The position numbers were made by a program, and so were the translations under genes. Below the pieces are notes generated by a model. That model saw only the letters and a list, made by a program, of their open reading frames with translations. It was not told the origin of the DNA and ran no database searches. Source: Cycloclasticus pugetii PS-1 (GTDB lineage Bacteria; Pseudomonadota; Gammaproteobacteria; Methylococcales; Cycloclasticaceae). From it: a stretch of DNA of 64,000 bases. Numbering within the stretch: the first letter of the stretch is position 1; every line of letters begins with the position of its first letter. Shown piece by piece: positions 53,067-61,869 of the stretch. The stretch lies in contig NZ_ARVU01000001.1 of assembly GCF_000384415.1 (NCBI RefSeq), forward strand, positions 2,046,001 through 2,110,000, in the 5' to 3' direction.

Positions 53067-55664
53067 ATGCCTCCAGACTTAAAGATCATTATTTGTGGCA
53101 TGCCACGCTCCATGACGACGTGGATATTCAATGTCGCTGCAGAACTCTTAAGTGATAATGACGTGCAAACACTGTGGATAGCGCCAGATGACCAAGATGC
53201 TGAAGGTGCCTTCACAACCTCTAAAGGTATTTGTCTAGCAAAGTGCCATCATTACAGCAAAACACTTGCAGAACATGCTGATTTAACCATCTATTCTTTC
53301 AGGGACATTAGAGCAGTGGCAGTTAGTTGCTACAGAAAATTTGACTTACATTACTCTTCTGATGAAATTACTTCTTGGCTAGATGCACACAAGCAATGGA
53401 CGAGCAGTGCCGACATATCAATACGCTATGAAATTGCGAACAGCAACAAAGAATCAACGTTAGTCGAGATAAAGGAGTTAATTAACAATATAAGTCCGCA
53501 CCTACAACTGCATGAAGATGAACTTATGTTGCATAAAATTGATAAAAAATTTACATGCAAACAGACCTCAGAATCAAACTCTTATTCTCCCAAAGATATG
53601 GTACTCGGGCAACATAGAACGTTTCAGCCCGACCCCGCACACCTCAGCGGTATCGAAAAACAAATATATCAACAAACCCAAGAAGATTTTTCAACTTGGC
53701 TACAACAAAATGGATACATCACGATGGATGAATACGGTCAGGAAATAGAATACAATATAGCTAGGGAGTTTTTTTCTCAATTTAAGCAACCCTATGTCGT
53801 CGATATCGGTGTCGAACGCGGTAGTTTTATAGACTTAGCCATCAAATCGGGCGCTGGTAAAGTTGACGGTTTTGAACCTTTACCTCGACACCTTGATAAC
53901 CTCCGCAAAAAATATGAAGCGTCTAATGTCGTTTCAATCAACCCCTACGCTGTTTCAAATGAAACAGGCTCCGCACAATTTCATGTGGCTACTGATAACG
54001 ATGGAAATGAGCTGGACTACCATCACACATTGAGTGACCTGGGGGACTCTTCCACGGTAAATAGAAGCAACACAATAGTAGAAGTTAAAACATGTACGCT
54101 GAAAGATTTTTTTAGTGGCAAGCCCGAGCAAATTGACTTTCTAAAAATAGATACCGACGGTCATGATTTGAATGTTCTACACGGACTAGGTAGTTTACGA
54201 CCAACCATTATCATGGCTGAGTATTGGAACGACTTACCCGAAACAAGTGGCGCGAATTCTTATACTTTAGAAGACTTAGTGATATGGGCAGAAAGCAATG
54301 GTTATCCAGAATCAGTTATTGTGCGTAGAAACGGCTCAATCGAAGTCATTGAAAGAAACATGCCCTGGTCCATAAGCGGTGACTGGGGAAATGTATTCTT
54401 TGTTCACCAACGTTTTGATTTCAACAACATAAAAACGTTTATTAATGAACAATCCAAAAAATCATATCAATCAATATGCTCCCATGTTAACCAGCTTATA
54501 GCAGGGTTAGAAGAAAAAGAAGCCGTAATACAAGAGCAGTTAAAAGAATTGCAAACAAAAGAAAGTGTTATTCAAGAACAAAAAACTGCATTGCTTGGAA
54601 AACAAGCCGTAATACAAGAGCAGTTAAAAGAATTGCAAACAAAAGAAAGTGTTATTCAAGAACAAAAAACTGTATTGCTTGAAAAACAAGCCGTCGCATA
54701 TGAGCTATCCAAATCAATTTGTAGACAGCTAATACACCGCTGCAAGATTATACCAATCTACTTTAAGTTAAAATTTAACCGCCTCGCCCGTCCGCGTTTA
54801 GGTTGGTTGAGGCAATACTCTCCTAGGCCATTAAAAACTCCGCCTAACGATAAAGTAGTACTGACACATTCACCTAAACTCTCTATCGTTACACCATCAT
54901 ATGGACAAGCCAACTTTATAGAAAGAACCATAAACAGTGTATTAAACCAAGAGTACCCTAACCTTGAGTACTTCATACAAGACGGTGGCTCGACCGATGG
55001 TACTGTAGAGGTCCTTAAGAAAAATGGACACCTGTTAACAGGCTGGAAATCAGAACCTGATAACGGACAATCTCAAGCTATCAACCGTGGGTTCTTGAAC
55101 ACATCGGGGGAGATTATGGCTTGGCTGAATTCCGATGACTTATTATTACCAGGTGCAATAAACACCGTTATTGAATATTTCAACCAACACCCCCATATTG
55201 ATGTAGTATATGGCAATCGATTGATGATTGATGATGATGACATGGAAATTGGCAGATGGATTTTACCTGACCACTGCGAAAAGACTTTAGCTTGGGCTGA
55301 CTATATACCTCAAGAGACCTTATTTTGGAGGCGCTCCATTTGGGAAAAGGCAGGTGGCAAAATAGATGAGTCTTTCCAATTTGCTATGGACTGGGATTTA
55401 TTGATGCGTTTTTACAATGTAGGCGCTACATTTGGCCATATTCCTCAATTTTTAGGCGCGTTCCGTGTTCACTCTCAACAAAAAACATCTGCCGAAATGG
55501 ATAAAATAGGCATTGAGGAGATGAACATCATACGAACAAGAGAACTAGGTTATACACCAACAATAAAAAACATTAGGAAATCAATTTTTCCATTCATGCT
55601 TAGACACTTTATTGTTGATCTGAAATTTCGTATAAAACAGCGCTACAGCGCAGCAAGGTCATAA
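53067..55664 (+). CDS. Three-domain fusion: sulfotransferase-like, FkbM methyltransferase-like, GT2 glycosyltransferase
   Basis: An 865-residue multidomain protein. Residues 1-225 resemble a sulfotransferase (IIICGMPRSMTTWIFNVAAE; IYSFRDIRAVAVSCYRKF as a 3'-phosphate site). Residues 235-440 resemble an FkbM-type methyltransferase (VVDIGVERGSFIDLAIKSGA; GFEPLPRHLDNL; the acidic motif FLKIDTDGHDLNVLHGL). Residues 470-560 form a coiled coil with two near-identical 28-residue repeats. Residues 600-830 are a GT2 domain (LSIVTPSYGQANFIERTI; YFIQDGGSTDGT; WLNSDDLLLPGA near 687). Such a protein could modify and extend one acceptor. The start is ATG at 53067, 13 nt after the sulfotransferase stop. Catalytic activity of the first domain is the least certain. 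Confidence 0.88.
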   Translation: MPPDLKIIICGMPRSMTTWIFNVAAELLSDNDVQTLWIAPDDQDAEGAFTTSKGICLAKCHHYSKTLAEHADLTIYSFRDIRAVAVSCYRKFDLHYSSDEITSWLDAHKQWTSSADISIRYEIANSNKESTLVEIKELINNISPHLQLHEDELMLHKIDKKFTCKQTSESNSYSPKDMVLGQHRTFQPDPAHLSGIEKQIYQQTQEDFSTWLQQNGYITMDEYGQEIEYNIAREFFSQFKQPYVVDIGVERGSFIDLAIKSGAGKVDGFEPLPRHLDNLRKKYEASNVVSINPYAVSNETGSAQFHVATDNDGNELDYHHTLSDLGDSSTVNRSNTIVEVKTCTLKDFFSGKPEQIDFLKIDTDGHDLNVLHGLGSLRPTIIMAEYWNDLPETSGANSYTLEDLVIWAESNGYPESVIVRRNGSIEVIERNMPWSISGDWGNVFFVHQRFDFNNIKTFINEQSKKSYQSICSHVNQLIAGLEEKEAVIQEQLKELQTKESVIQEQKTALLGKQAVIQEQLKELQTKESVIQEQKTVLLEKQAVAYELSKSICRQLIHRCKIIPIYFKLKFNRLARPRLGWLRQYSPRPLKTPPNDKVVLTHSPKLSIVTPSYGQANFIERTINSVLNQEYPNLEYFIQDGGSTDGTVEVLKKNGHLLTGWKSEPDNGQSQAINRGFLNTSGEIMAWLNSDDLLLPGAINTVIEYFNQHPHIDVVYGNRLMIDDDDMEIGRWILPDHCEKTLAWADYIPQETLFWRRSIWEKAGGKIDESFQFAMDWDLLMRFYNVGATFGHIPQFLGAFRVHSQQKTSAEMDKIGIEEMNIIRTRELGYTPTIKNIRKSIFPFMLRHFIVDLKFRIKQRYSAARS
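54522..54689 (+). repeat. Two 84-nt tandem repeats in the fusion-protein coiled coil
   Basis: Copies at 54522-54605 and 54606-54689 differ at two bases only (A/V and G/E codon changes). Each encodes 28 residues (four heptads) beginning AVIQEQLKELQTKESV, so loss or gain of a copy keeps the frame and the coiled-coil register. The near identity at DNA level points to a recent duplication. Confidence 0.95.
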
Positions 55665-55702
55665 AAAACCTATTAGCTCATTACCTAAAAGAGCTTTAGA
55701 CA

Positions 55703-56011
55703 TTAAATAACAAGCCTTTGGACTGTCTTATTATTTTTTATGTGCTGCTCCAGTATTACATCAATATCTCCTTTGCTCTTAAATTGATACCAGGTTTCTT
55801 CGGGATAAATAACCAGCACAGGGCCTTGACCACAGCGATCTAAACACCCTGCATTATTAACCCTTACACCACCTGGTCCTGCAAGGCCTGCTTCTTTTAC
55901 TTTCTTCTTTAAGTAATCACGCATTTCTTGTGCATTATGGTCTTGGCAAGATGCACGACCATCGCTTCGCTGGTTGGTACAAAAAAAGATATGCTGTTTA
56001 TAGTAGGCCAT
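55703..56011 (-). CDS. Thioredoxin-like [2Fe-2S] ferredoxin
   Basis: A 102-residue protein of the thioredoxin-fold 2Fe-2S ferredoxin family. Cluster ligands are C11, C22, C56 and C60 (FFCTN, ASCQ, AGCLDRC), the usual spacing. The segment QGPVLVIYPEETWY is also typical. It is the last gene of the minus-strand cys operon, 13 nt after cysQ, convergent with the fusion gene. An electron-transfer role linked to sulfur metabolism is possible but unproven; cysH or cysIJ are not nearby. Confidence 0.88.
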   Translation of the reverse strand: MAYYKQHIFFCTNQRSDGRASCQDHNAQEMRDYLKKKVKEAGLAGPGGVRVNNAGCLDRCGQGPVLVIYPEETWYQFKSKGDIDVILEQHIKNNKTVQRLVI

Positions 56012-56024
56012 ATAAGTTTATTTG

Positions 56025-56810
56025 TTAGCTAATGGATGAAACAATAAAAAAAGGATTCAGTAAATTTTGTTTATTATATACAAGCGGTTTTGAGATCCCA
56101 CCCTTATTAAACTCACATACCTTCATTCCAGCGCATAAAACAACCGCGTGTGCCGCAGCCGTGTCCCATTCCATTGTTGGCCCTAGTCTTGGATAAATGT
56201 CAGCTTCACCTTCTGCAACGAGACAAAGCTTCAAGGAACTACCAATGGATACTAGCTCTTTGACTTTTTCTGTTTTTATCTCATCAATGAATTGTTTTGT
56301 TTCATCAGACAGATGCGAACGACTAGCTACTACTTTATAGCTATCGCGCTGCTCAGCTCGTTTTAACGGTAGAGCCTGCCCGTCTTTAAAGGCCCCTTCG
56401 CCTTGCTTAGCCCAATACATTTGCCCCAGCGCTGGCGCATACACCACGCCTAAAACAGGCATGCCTTGATTTATTAAGGCAATATTGACGGTGAACTCAC
56501 CATTTTTTTTGATAAATTCTTTAGTACCATCTACAGGGTCAACCATCCAGAAGTAGTCCCAATCCTTTCTATCCTGATAAGGAATATTTTTGCCTTCTTC
56601 TGACATCAAGGGGATTAGCCTATTATTCTTTTGATCCAGCTCTTTTAAGCCTTGTTCTATAATCTTATGCGCCGCCGTATCGGCCTCAGTCAGTGGCGAT
56701 TGATCAGCCTTAAACTCAACCTCAAAATCTTTTTGATAAATATCCATAATGGCATCACCTGCTTTTTTTGCGAGTGCCACAATGTCTTCTATGTTTATAT
56801 TATCTAACAT
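56025..56810 (-). CDS. cysQ: 3'(2'),5'-bisphosphate nucleotidase CysQ
   Basis: Mg-dependent phosphatase that hydrolyses 3'-phosphoadenosine 5'-phosphate (PAP), the by-product of PAPS use. The 261 residues have the inositol-monophosphatase-fold motifs LMSEEGK, VDPVDGTKEF near residue 90 and EWDTAAAHAVVL near 215. It lies 2 nt after cysC. Its presence fits a locus in which sulfotransferases generate PAP. Confidence 0.94.
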   Translation of the reverse strand: MLDNINIEDIVALAKKAGDAIMDIYQKDFEVEFKADQSPLTEADTAAHKIIEQGLKELDQKNNRLIPLMSEEGKNIPYQDRKDWDYFWMVDPVDGTKEFIKKNGEFTVNIALINQGMPVLGVVYAPALGQMYWAKQGEGAFKDGQALPLKRAEQRDSYKVVASRSHLSDETKQFIDEIKTEKVKELVSIGSSLKLCLVAEGEADIYPRLGPTMEWDTAAAHAVVLCAGMKVCEFNKGGISKPLVYNKQNLLNPFFIVSSIS

Positions 56811-56812
56811 TT

Positions 56813-57406
56813 TTAAATATATGCGTTCTTTTTAAGGTAAGCCACAACTTCCGTAGCCGCCTCTTCAATACTAATGCCGTCGTTAACAACATGCAGCTCA
56901 GGGTTTACCGGCACCTCATAAGGTGAGTCGATACCCGTAAAGTCTTTAATCTCTCCTGCACGCGCTTTTTTATATAACCCTTTAGGATCTCTCTGCTCAC
57001 AAACCTCTAATGGTGCATCAATAAACACCTCCACAAACTGGCCTTGCATGGCCATATCTCGCACCATTTGACGGTCCTTAGCAAACGGGGAAATAAACGC
57101 AGTAACGACAACCAAGCCTGCATCACAAAACAAGTTAGCCACCTCACCTACGCGGCGGATATTTTCTATTCGATCTTCTTCACTAAAGCTAAGTCCTTTA
57201 TTAAGCCCTTGCCTCACGTTATCGCCATCGAGCAAATAGGTGTGCTTCTTCATCGCAAACAGTTGATTTTCTACTGCATTAGCAACCGTTGATTTACCAC
57301 TACCACTTAAGCCGGTAAACCATAAAATACAAGGTTTTTGTTTTTTTAAAATAGAGCGCTGCTTTTGACTAATATGATGCTCATGCCATACCGTGTTTGT
57401 ACTCAT
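56813..57406 (-). CDS. cysC: Adenylylsulfate (APS) kinase
   Basis: Phosphorylates APS to PAPS. The 197 residues show the P-loop GLSGSGKST at residues 32-40, the substrate-binding [41 protein letters not shown] and [15 protein letters not shown], all canonical. It lies 11 nt after the DUF2061-APS-kinase-like gene and 2 nt before cysQ. It should be the active APS kinase of the pair. Confidence 0.95.
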   Translation of the reverse strand: MSTNTVWHEHHISQKQRSILKKQKPCILWFTGLSGSGKSTVANAVENQLFAMKKHTYLLDGDNVRQGLNKGLSFSEEDRIENIRRVGEVANLFCDAGLVVVTAFISPFAKDRQMVRDMAMQGQFVEVFIDAPLEVCEQRDPKGLYKKARAGEIKDFTGIDSPYEVPVNPELHVVNDGISIEEAATEVVAYLKKNAYI

Positions 57407-57416
57407 TTATTTACCC

Positions 57417-58142
57417 TTATTTGATGTAATGCTTTTTAACGTACTTAACAATTACTTCAACTGACTTGTCAACTGACAAAGCATCCGTATCAACGACTAC
57501 TTCGGCATGCTCAGGTTCCTCATATACCTCATCGACGCCAGGAAAGTTTTTAAACTCCCCACTTAAGGCTTTTGCGTAAGCACCCTTATGATCACGCTTT
57601 TTACACGTTTCGATGTCTGCCTTTACGTAAACAACAATATTATTTCTGACCATTTCACGAATTGCTCTGCGTGATTCTTTATACGGTGAAACAAACGAGG
57701 CAACAGTTGACACTGAATTGTTCTGCAAGGTACAAACAAGGTTGCCAATACGGTGCATATGACGATTTCTATCGTCCCTTGTATAACCAATATTCGGGAT
57801 GAGGTCCCGAATATCTTTTGAATCTATCCGCTCAATGGGGATATCAAGCTTTTCAAGTTGCTCAAAAACTTTATCAGCAATGGTCGTTTTGCCACTCAGT
57901 GGTAAGCCGGTAAACCAAAGATTGAAAGGCTCTATTCTTTTTTTCCCCCAGCGCACTTTTAGCCAAGCCTTTTCGTGCAGCCAAAAAAGTCCAATTTTTA
58001 AAACACTTTCCAGCAACCCCGTTGCAATAGCAAGATCCAGTCGACCAAAAAACACGTAGACAATCAGCATCGTTGTTGTTGTCGCAACAATACGCCACGT
58101 CACCCCTTTGATAAGAGAGCGCTTATTCGTTTCTTTATACAT
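57417..58142 (-). CDS. DUF2061 membrane domain fused to divergent APS-kinase-like domain
   Basis: A 241-residue fusion. Residues 1-68 form a DUF2061-type membrane domain (RSLIKGVTWRIVATTTTMLIVY, in part, then LDLAIATGLLESVLKIGLFWLHEKAW) with two helices. Residues 72-241 form an APS-kinase-like domain with P-loop GLPLSGKTT (79-87), FVSPYKESRRAIREM and KKRDHKGAYAKALSGEFK. The APS-binding DGDN motif is replaced by DSKD and the NIRRVGEVA segment by HMHRIGNLV, so substrate or activity may differ from CysC. It lies between cysN and cysC. It may anchor sulfate activation at the membrane. Confidence 0.88.
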   Translation of the reverse strand: MYKETNKRSLIKGVTWRIVATTTTMLIVYVFFGRLDLAIATGLLESVLKIGLFWLHEKAWLKVRWGKKRIEPFNLWFTGLPLSGKTTIADKVFEQLEKLDIPIERIDSKDIRDLIPNIGYTRDDRNRHMHRIGNLVCTLQNNSVSTVASFVSPYKESRRAIREMVRNNIVVYVKADIETCKKRDHKGAYAKALSGEFKNFPGVDEVYEEPEHAEVVVDTDALSVDKSVEVIVKYVKKHYIK

Positions 58143-58261
58143 CCGTGTATTCTACGTCCTATCCCTAAGAATTTTCATTAACTATTTTCGTTAACTTATC
58201 GACCTTCGCAAGCCGGATTATGAGCCCTGCTTCCATGCAGTGACTAACACCAAGTGATTCT

Positions 58262-59704
58262 TTACGAGAGCAAATCATCAATCGATCGACAGCCCCATTC
58301 GGGAAAGTGCTGTCTAATCAATACATTTAAATCTTTTTCAAAAGCACTGTATTCTTTTGCTGATTGCCCGTTTGCGGCAACAGTAGATTTCTCTTGAATC
58401 ATACCCGCCGCTAACGTGGCGTGAGTGTACTTATCAATCACAATAAAGCTACCCGTTCCCTTTACATCGGCATATGCGTCAAAAGCAATCGCTTGCTTCA
58501 GCGATAAGCGGCAACGAGCAATTTCATTGAGTTGCAATTCACTGGCTTCAATTTTTTCTAATGTATTAACATCGACCTTATGATGAATCTGCTCAAACCT
58601 ACCTGGCACAACATTACTGGCCCTTTTGATTAGGTAATCCACCCCTGTATTCATCGCCGTTTCATTCATCCACACCAAGGTGACATCTAGCTGGTCAGCG
58701 ACGTCTGGAAGATCAGTCGTTTTCACAATCATATCGCCACGACTAATATCCACTTCATCTTCAAGCGTCAAGGTGACCGCCATTGGCGCAAATGCTTCGC
58801 TAACATTCATTTCGCTTTCACTAACTGCGGGCTGAATTACCTGTTTAACCACTGACGTTTTTTGCGATGGCAGCACGGTAATACTATCACCCACCTGGAT
58901 ACTACCCGCCGCAATGGTGCCGCAAAAGCCTCTAAAGTCCAAGTGTGGACGGTTTACGTACTGTACTGGTAAGCGGAAGTTTTCAAGATTTACCGTATCT
59001 TCAAGCGGAATCGTATCGAGCTGCTCCATCAACGGCGCATCGGTATTCCATGGCATATTTTTGCTGGCATTAACAACGTTATCACCAGTCAACGCTGACA
59101 CGGGAACAAACACAGGCGAGTTGATACCCACCTCTTTTGCAAACGACTGATACTCGTCTTTAATTTCATTAAAACGCTGTTCGCTAAATTCAACCAAATC
59201 CATCTTATTGACGGCTACCACAATATGCTTAATACCCAACAAACTTGTAATATAGCTATGACGTCGTGTTTGTGTTTGCACACCATAACGCGCATCAATG
59301 AGAATAATCGCTAAATCGGCTGTAGACGCACCGGTTGCCATATTTCGCGTGTACTGCTCATGCCCTGGGGTATCTGCAATGATGAACTTACGTTTGTCCG
59401 TGGCGAAAAAACGATATGCCACATCAATTGTAATGCCTTGCTCACGTTCAGATTGCAAGCCATCAACCAGTAAAGCCAGATCAACCGCTTCACCTGTTGT
59501 ACCGTGCTTTTTAGAGTCATTATTAATTGCCGCCAACTGATCTTCAAAAATCATTTTACTGTCATGCAGTAAACGTCCAATTAACGTACTTTTCCCATCA
59601 TCTACGCTACCACAGGTAATAAAACGTAATAATTCTTTGTTTTCATGTTGCTTCAAATACCCCTCGATATCAGATGCAATCAAGTTATTTTGCTCAACAG
59701 CCAT
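58262..59704 (-). CDS. cysN: Sulfate adenylyltransferase subunit 1 (GTPase)
   Basis: GTP-driven large subunit of ATP sulfurylase. The 480 residues have the GTPase motifs GSVDDGKSTLIGRL near residue 31, DTPGHEQYTRNMATGAS and VAVNKMDLV, followed by elongation-factor-like barrels. It does not carry a C-terminal APS kinase, unlike NodQ/CysNC fusions; that activity is supplied by the separate genes downstream. Its ATG shares one base with the cysD stop. Confidence 0.96.
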   Translation of the reverse strand: MAVEQNNLIASDIEGYLKQHENKELLRFITCGSVDDGKSTLIGRLLHDSKMIFEDQLAAINNDSKKHGTTGEAVDLALLVDGLQSEREQGITIDVAYRFFATDKRKFIIADTPGHEQYTRNMATGASTADLAIILIDARYGVQTQTRRHSYITSLLGIKHIVVAVNKMDLVEFSEQRFNEIKDEYQSFAKEVGINSPVFVPVSALTGDNVVNASKNMPWNTDAPLMEQLDTIPLEDTVNLENFRLPVQYVNRPHLDFRGFCGTIAAGSIQVGDSITVLPSQKTSVVKQVIQPAVSESEMNVSEAFAPMAVTLTLEDEVDISRGDMIVKTTDLPDVADQLDVTLVWMNETAMNTGVDYLIKRASNVVPGRFEQIHHKVDVNTLEKIEASELQLNEIARCRLSLKQAIAFDAYADVKGTGSFIVIDKYTHATLAAGMIQEKSTVAANGQSAKEYSAFEKDLNVLIRQHFPEWGCRSIDDLLS

Positions 59705-60618
59705 TAGAAATACCCCTCAATCTTTTTCTTCTCCATCGACCCTGATTCATCATGGTCTATCAATCGCCCCTGGCGCTCGGATACTTTGGTTAGCAGCATT
59801 TCTTGAATAATTTCAGGCAATGTTTCCGCTGTAGACTCCACTGCCCCTGTTAGCGGGTAACAACCCAGCGTCCTGAAACGCACCTTCTCCATCACCGCCT
59901 TGTCACGTAACTCTTCAGGCATGCGCTCGTCATCGACCATTATTTTGGTTCCACCGTACTCAACCACTGGGCGTTCTTTTGCAAAATACAAATCAGGAAT
60001 AGGTATCCCTTCAAGGTAGATATATTGCCAAATATCGAGCTCAGTCCAATTAGATAACGGAAATACCCGAATCGACTCCCCTTTTTGATGGCGCCCATTA
60101 TAGGTATCCCATAATTCTGGGCGTTGCGCCTTTGGGTCCCAACGGTGATTTTTATCGCGGAATGAATAAATTCGTTCTTTAGCACGTGACTTTTCTTCGT
60201 CACGACGAGCGCCGCCAAACACCGCATCATATTGATAACTATCTAACATCTGGCGCAGGCCTTCTGTTTTCATGATATCGGTATGCATCGATGAGCCATG
60301 TTCAAATGGAGATATGTTTAGCTCCTTACCCTTTGGGTTAATATAGACAATCAAGTCCATACCCACTTCTTTGGCCCGCTTATCTCGAAACTCGATCATT
60401 TCTTTGAACTTCCAAGTGGTATCGACATGCACCAAAGGAAACGGCGGTTTGGCAGGAAAGAACGCTTTTTGTGCCAGATGCAACATCACCGAAGAATCCT
60501 TACCTACACTATAAAGCATTGCCGGGTTATCAAATTCAGCAATCACTTCACGTATAATATGCACAGACTCCGCTTCTAAGCGCTTCAAATGCGTCAGTTG
60601 TTTTTTACTTATAACCAT
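59704..60618 (-). CDS. cysD: Sulfate adenylyltransferase subunit 2
   Basis: Catalytic small subunit that joins sulfate and ATP to APS. The 304 residues contain the PP-loop-like [19 protein letters not shown] (in part), [22 protein letters not shown] (in part), [19 protein letters not shown] and [20 protein letters not shown] (in part). It is the first gene of the cysDN-apsK-like-cysC-cysQ-ferredoxin operon, divergent from the GlcF-like gene across a 73-nt AT-rich promoter region. Confidence 0.96.
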   Translation of the reverse strand: MVISKKQLTHLKRLEAESVHIIREVIAEFDNPAMLYSVGKDSSVMLHLAQKAFFPAKPPFPLVHVDTTWKFKEMIEFRDKRAKEVGMDLIVYINPKGKELNISPFEHGSSMHTDIMKTEGLRQMLDSYQYDAVFGGARRDEEKSRAKERIYSFRDKNHRWDPKAQRPELWDTYNGRHQKGESIRVFPLSNWTELDIWQYIYLEGIPIPDLYFAKERPVVEYGGTKIMVDDERMPEELRDKAVMEKVRFRTLGCYPLTGAVESTAETLPEIIQEMLLTKVSERQGRLIDHDESGSMEKKKIEGYF

Positions 60619-60691
60619 AATGTTTATTTAAATAAAATTATATAATGTTTAATTATAACGAATTATCCGCACTCTTGCCTATTTTATTATT

Positions 60692-61867
60692 TTGACAAAC
60701 CAAATCAACTATACCGATACAGACCTTTGCGTTAAGTGTGGATTATGCCTACCACAGTGCCCCACGTACAATTTAACTAAAAATGAAAACGAATCACCCC
60801 GTGGCCGCCTAGCCCTCATTCAAGGTTGGTCAGAAGGCCATCTCGAACTAACAAACACGCTTAGCGAGCACATTGATAATTGCTTAACCTGTAGAGCCTG
60901 CGAACAAATGTGCCCCGCCAAAGTACCATATGCTAGGCTCATCAACGACTTTCGTGGCGACACAAACACCACCGAGCATAATAAATTAAGCCTGTTAGAA
61001 CGTTCATTCATTAGTCGCCTCAAAGGACAATACAGGAAAAGCCTAAACTTTTTTCTGCGTTTTTATCAGAAAGTTGGTTTAAGTAAACTCCCTTTACAAC
61101 TAAATACTTATTTGCCCGCCAAAATTTCCTCTAATCAGTTTAACGAAACATACCCGACATTGGTTGCAGAAAGGCGAGGGCACGTTGCGCTCTTTACTGG
61201 TTGCGCCACAGAGGTGCTTGATTCTAAAACACTAGAAGATACTGTCTTCCTTCTTCAACATTGTGGCTTTGACGTTTCCATTCCCCCAAACCAACATTGT
61301 TGTGGCGCGATAGATTTACACGCTGGCAATCATCAGCAAGCAATAAAGCTCGCCCAAAACAACCAAAACACGTTTGATAATACACACTACGATGCCGTCA
61401 TTACGGTCGCCAGTGGTTGCGGTTCTACCTTAGCCGAATATGACCATGCTCTATCAAAAAAAGTCGTTGATATCAGTGATTTTATTGCGCCTTATTTAAG
61501 CACACTCTCATTCAAACCACTGAAAGCATCGGCTTGGCTTCACACCCCTTGCACCTTAAAAAATGCTCACCCCTCAACCACCGATATTACTGAACTACTT
61601 GCTAATATCAATGAATTAAACATCCGCTCTTTCAAACCCAATCAAATGTGTTGCGGCGCGGCTGGTAGCTACATGCTCACCCACAAAGAAACCGCAACCA
61701 CCCTACGCGATCAAACCATTGCTCCTTTAAAAGATCACACAATAGATTATTTACTAACCAGTAATGTAGGCTGCGCACTGCATATCCGCTCTGGTTTAAA
61801 ACAAGCAGGGCTTAACACCACCACCTTGCATCCGGTATCATTACTAGCACAACAACTAAAGGTATAA
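60692..61867 (+). CDS. GlcF-like iron-sulfur oxidoreductase subunit
   Basis: Two-cluster ferredoxin-CCG protein of 391 residues, similar to the glycolate oxidase iron-sulfur subunit. Cluster motifs are CVKCGLCLPQCPTYN (near residue 13) and CLTCRACEQMCPAKVPYARL (near 65, in part). CCG-domain motifs are HCCGAIDLHAG (near 204) and MCCGAAGSYML (near 320). Flavin subunits (GlcD/GlcE) are absent nearby, so it may be a lone protein with a different partner. The start is TTG, because no in-frame ATG lies before the first cluster. coq7 follows after 2 nt. Confidence 0.85.
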   Translation: MTNQINYTDTDLCVKCGLCLPQCPTYNLTKNENESPRGRLALIQGWSEGHLELTNTLSEHIDNCLTCRACEQMCPAKVPYARLINDFRGDTNTTEHNKLSLLERSFISRLKGQYRKSLNFFLRFYQKVGLSKLPLQLNTYLPAKISSNQFNETYPTLVAERRGHVALFTGCATEVLDSKTLEDTVFLLQHCGFDVSIPPNQHCCGAIDLHAGNHQQAIKLAQNNQNTFDNTHYDAVITVASGCGSTLAEYDHALSKKVVDISDFIAPYLSTLSFKPLKASAWLHTPCTLKNAHPSTTDITELLANINELNIRSFKPNQMCCGAAGSYMLTHKETATTLRDQTIAPLKDHTIDYLLTSNVGCALHIRSGLKQAGLNTTTLHPVSLLAQQLKV

Positions 61868-61869
61868 CC

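Noticed and set aside
54522-54689. CRISPR-like or mobile repeat
   Set aside because: Two adjacent, in-frame coding repeats without spacers; it is a tandem duplication inside a coiled coil.
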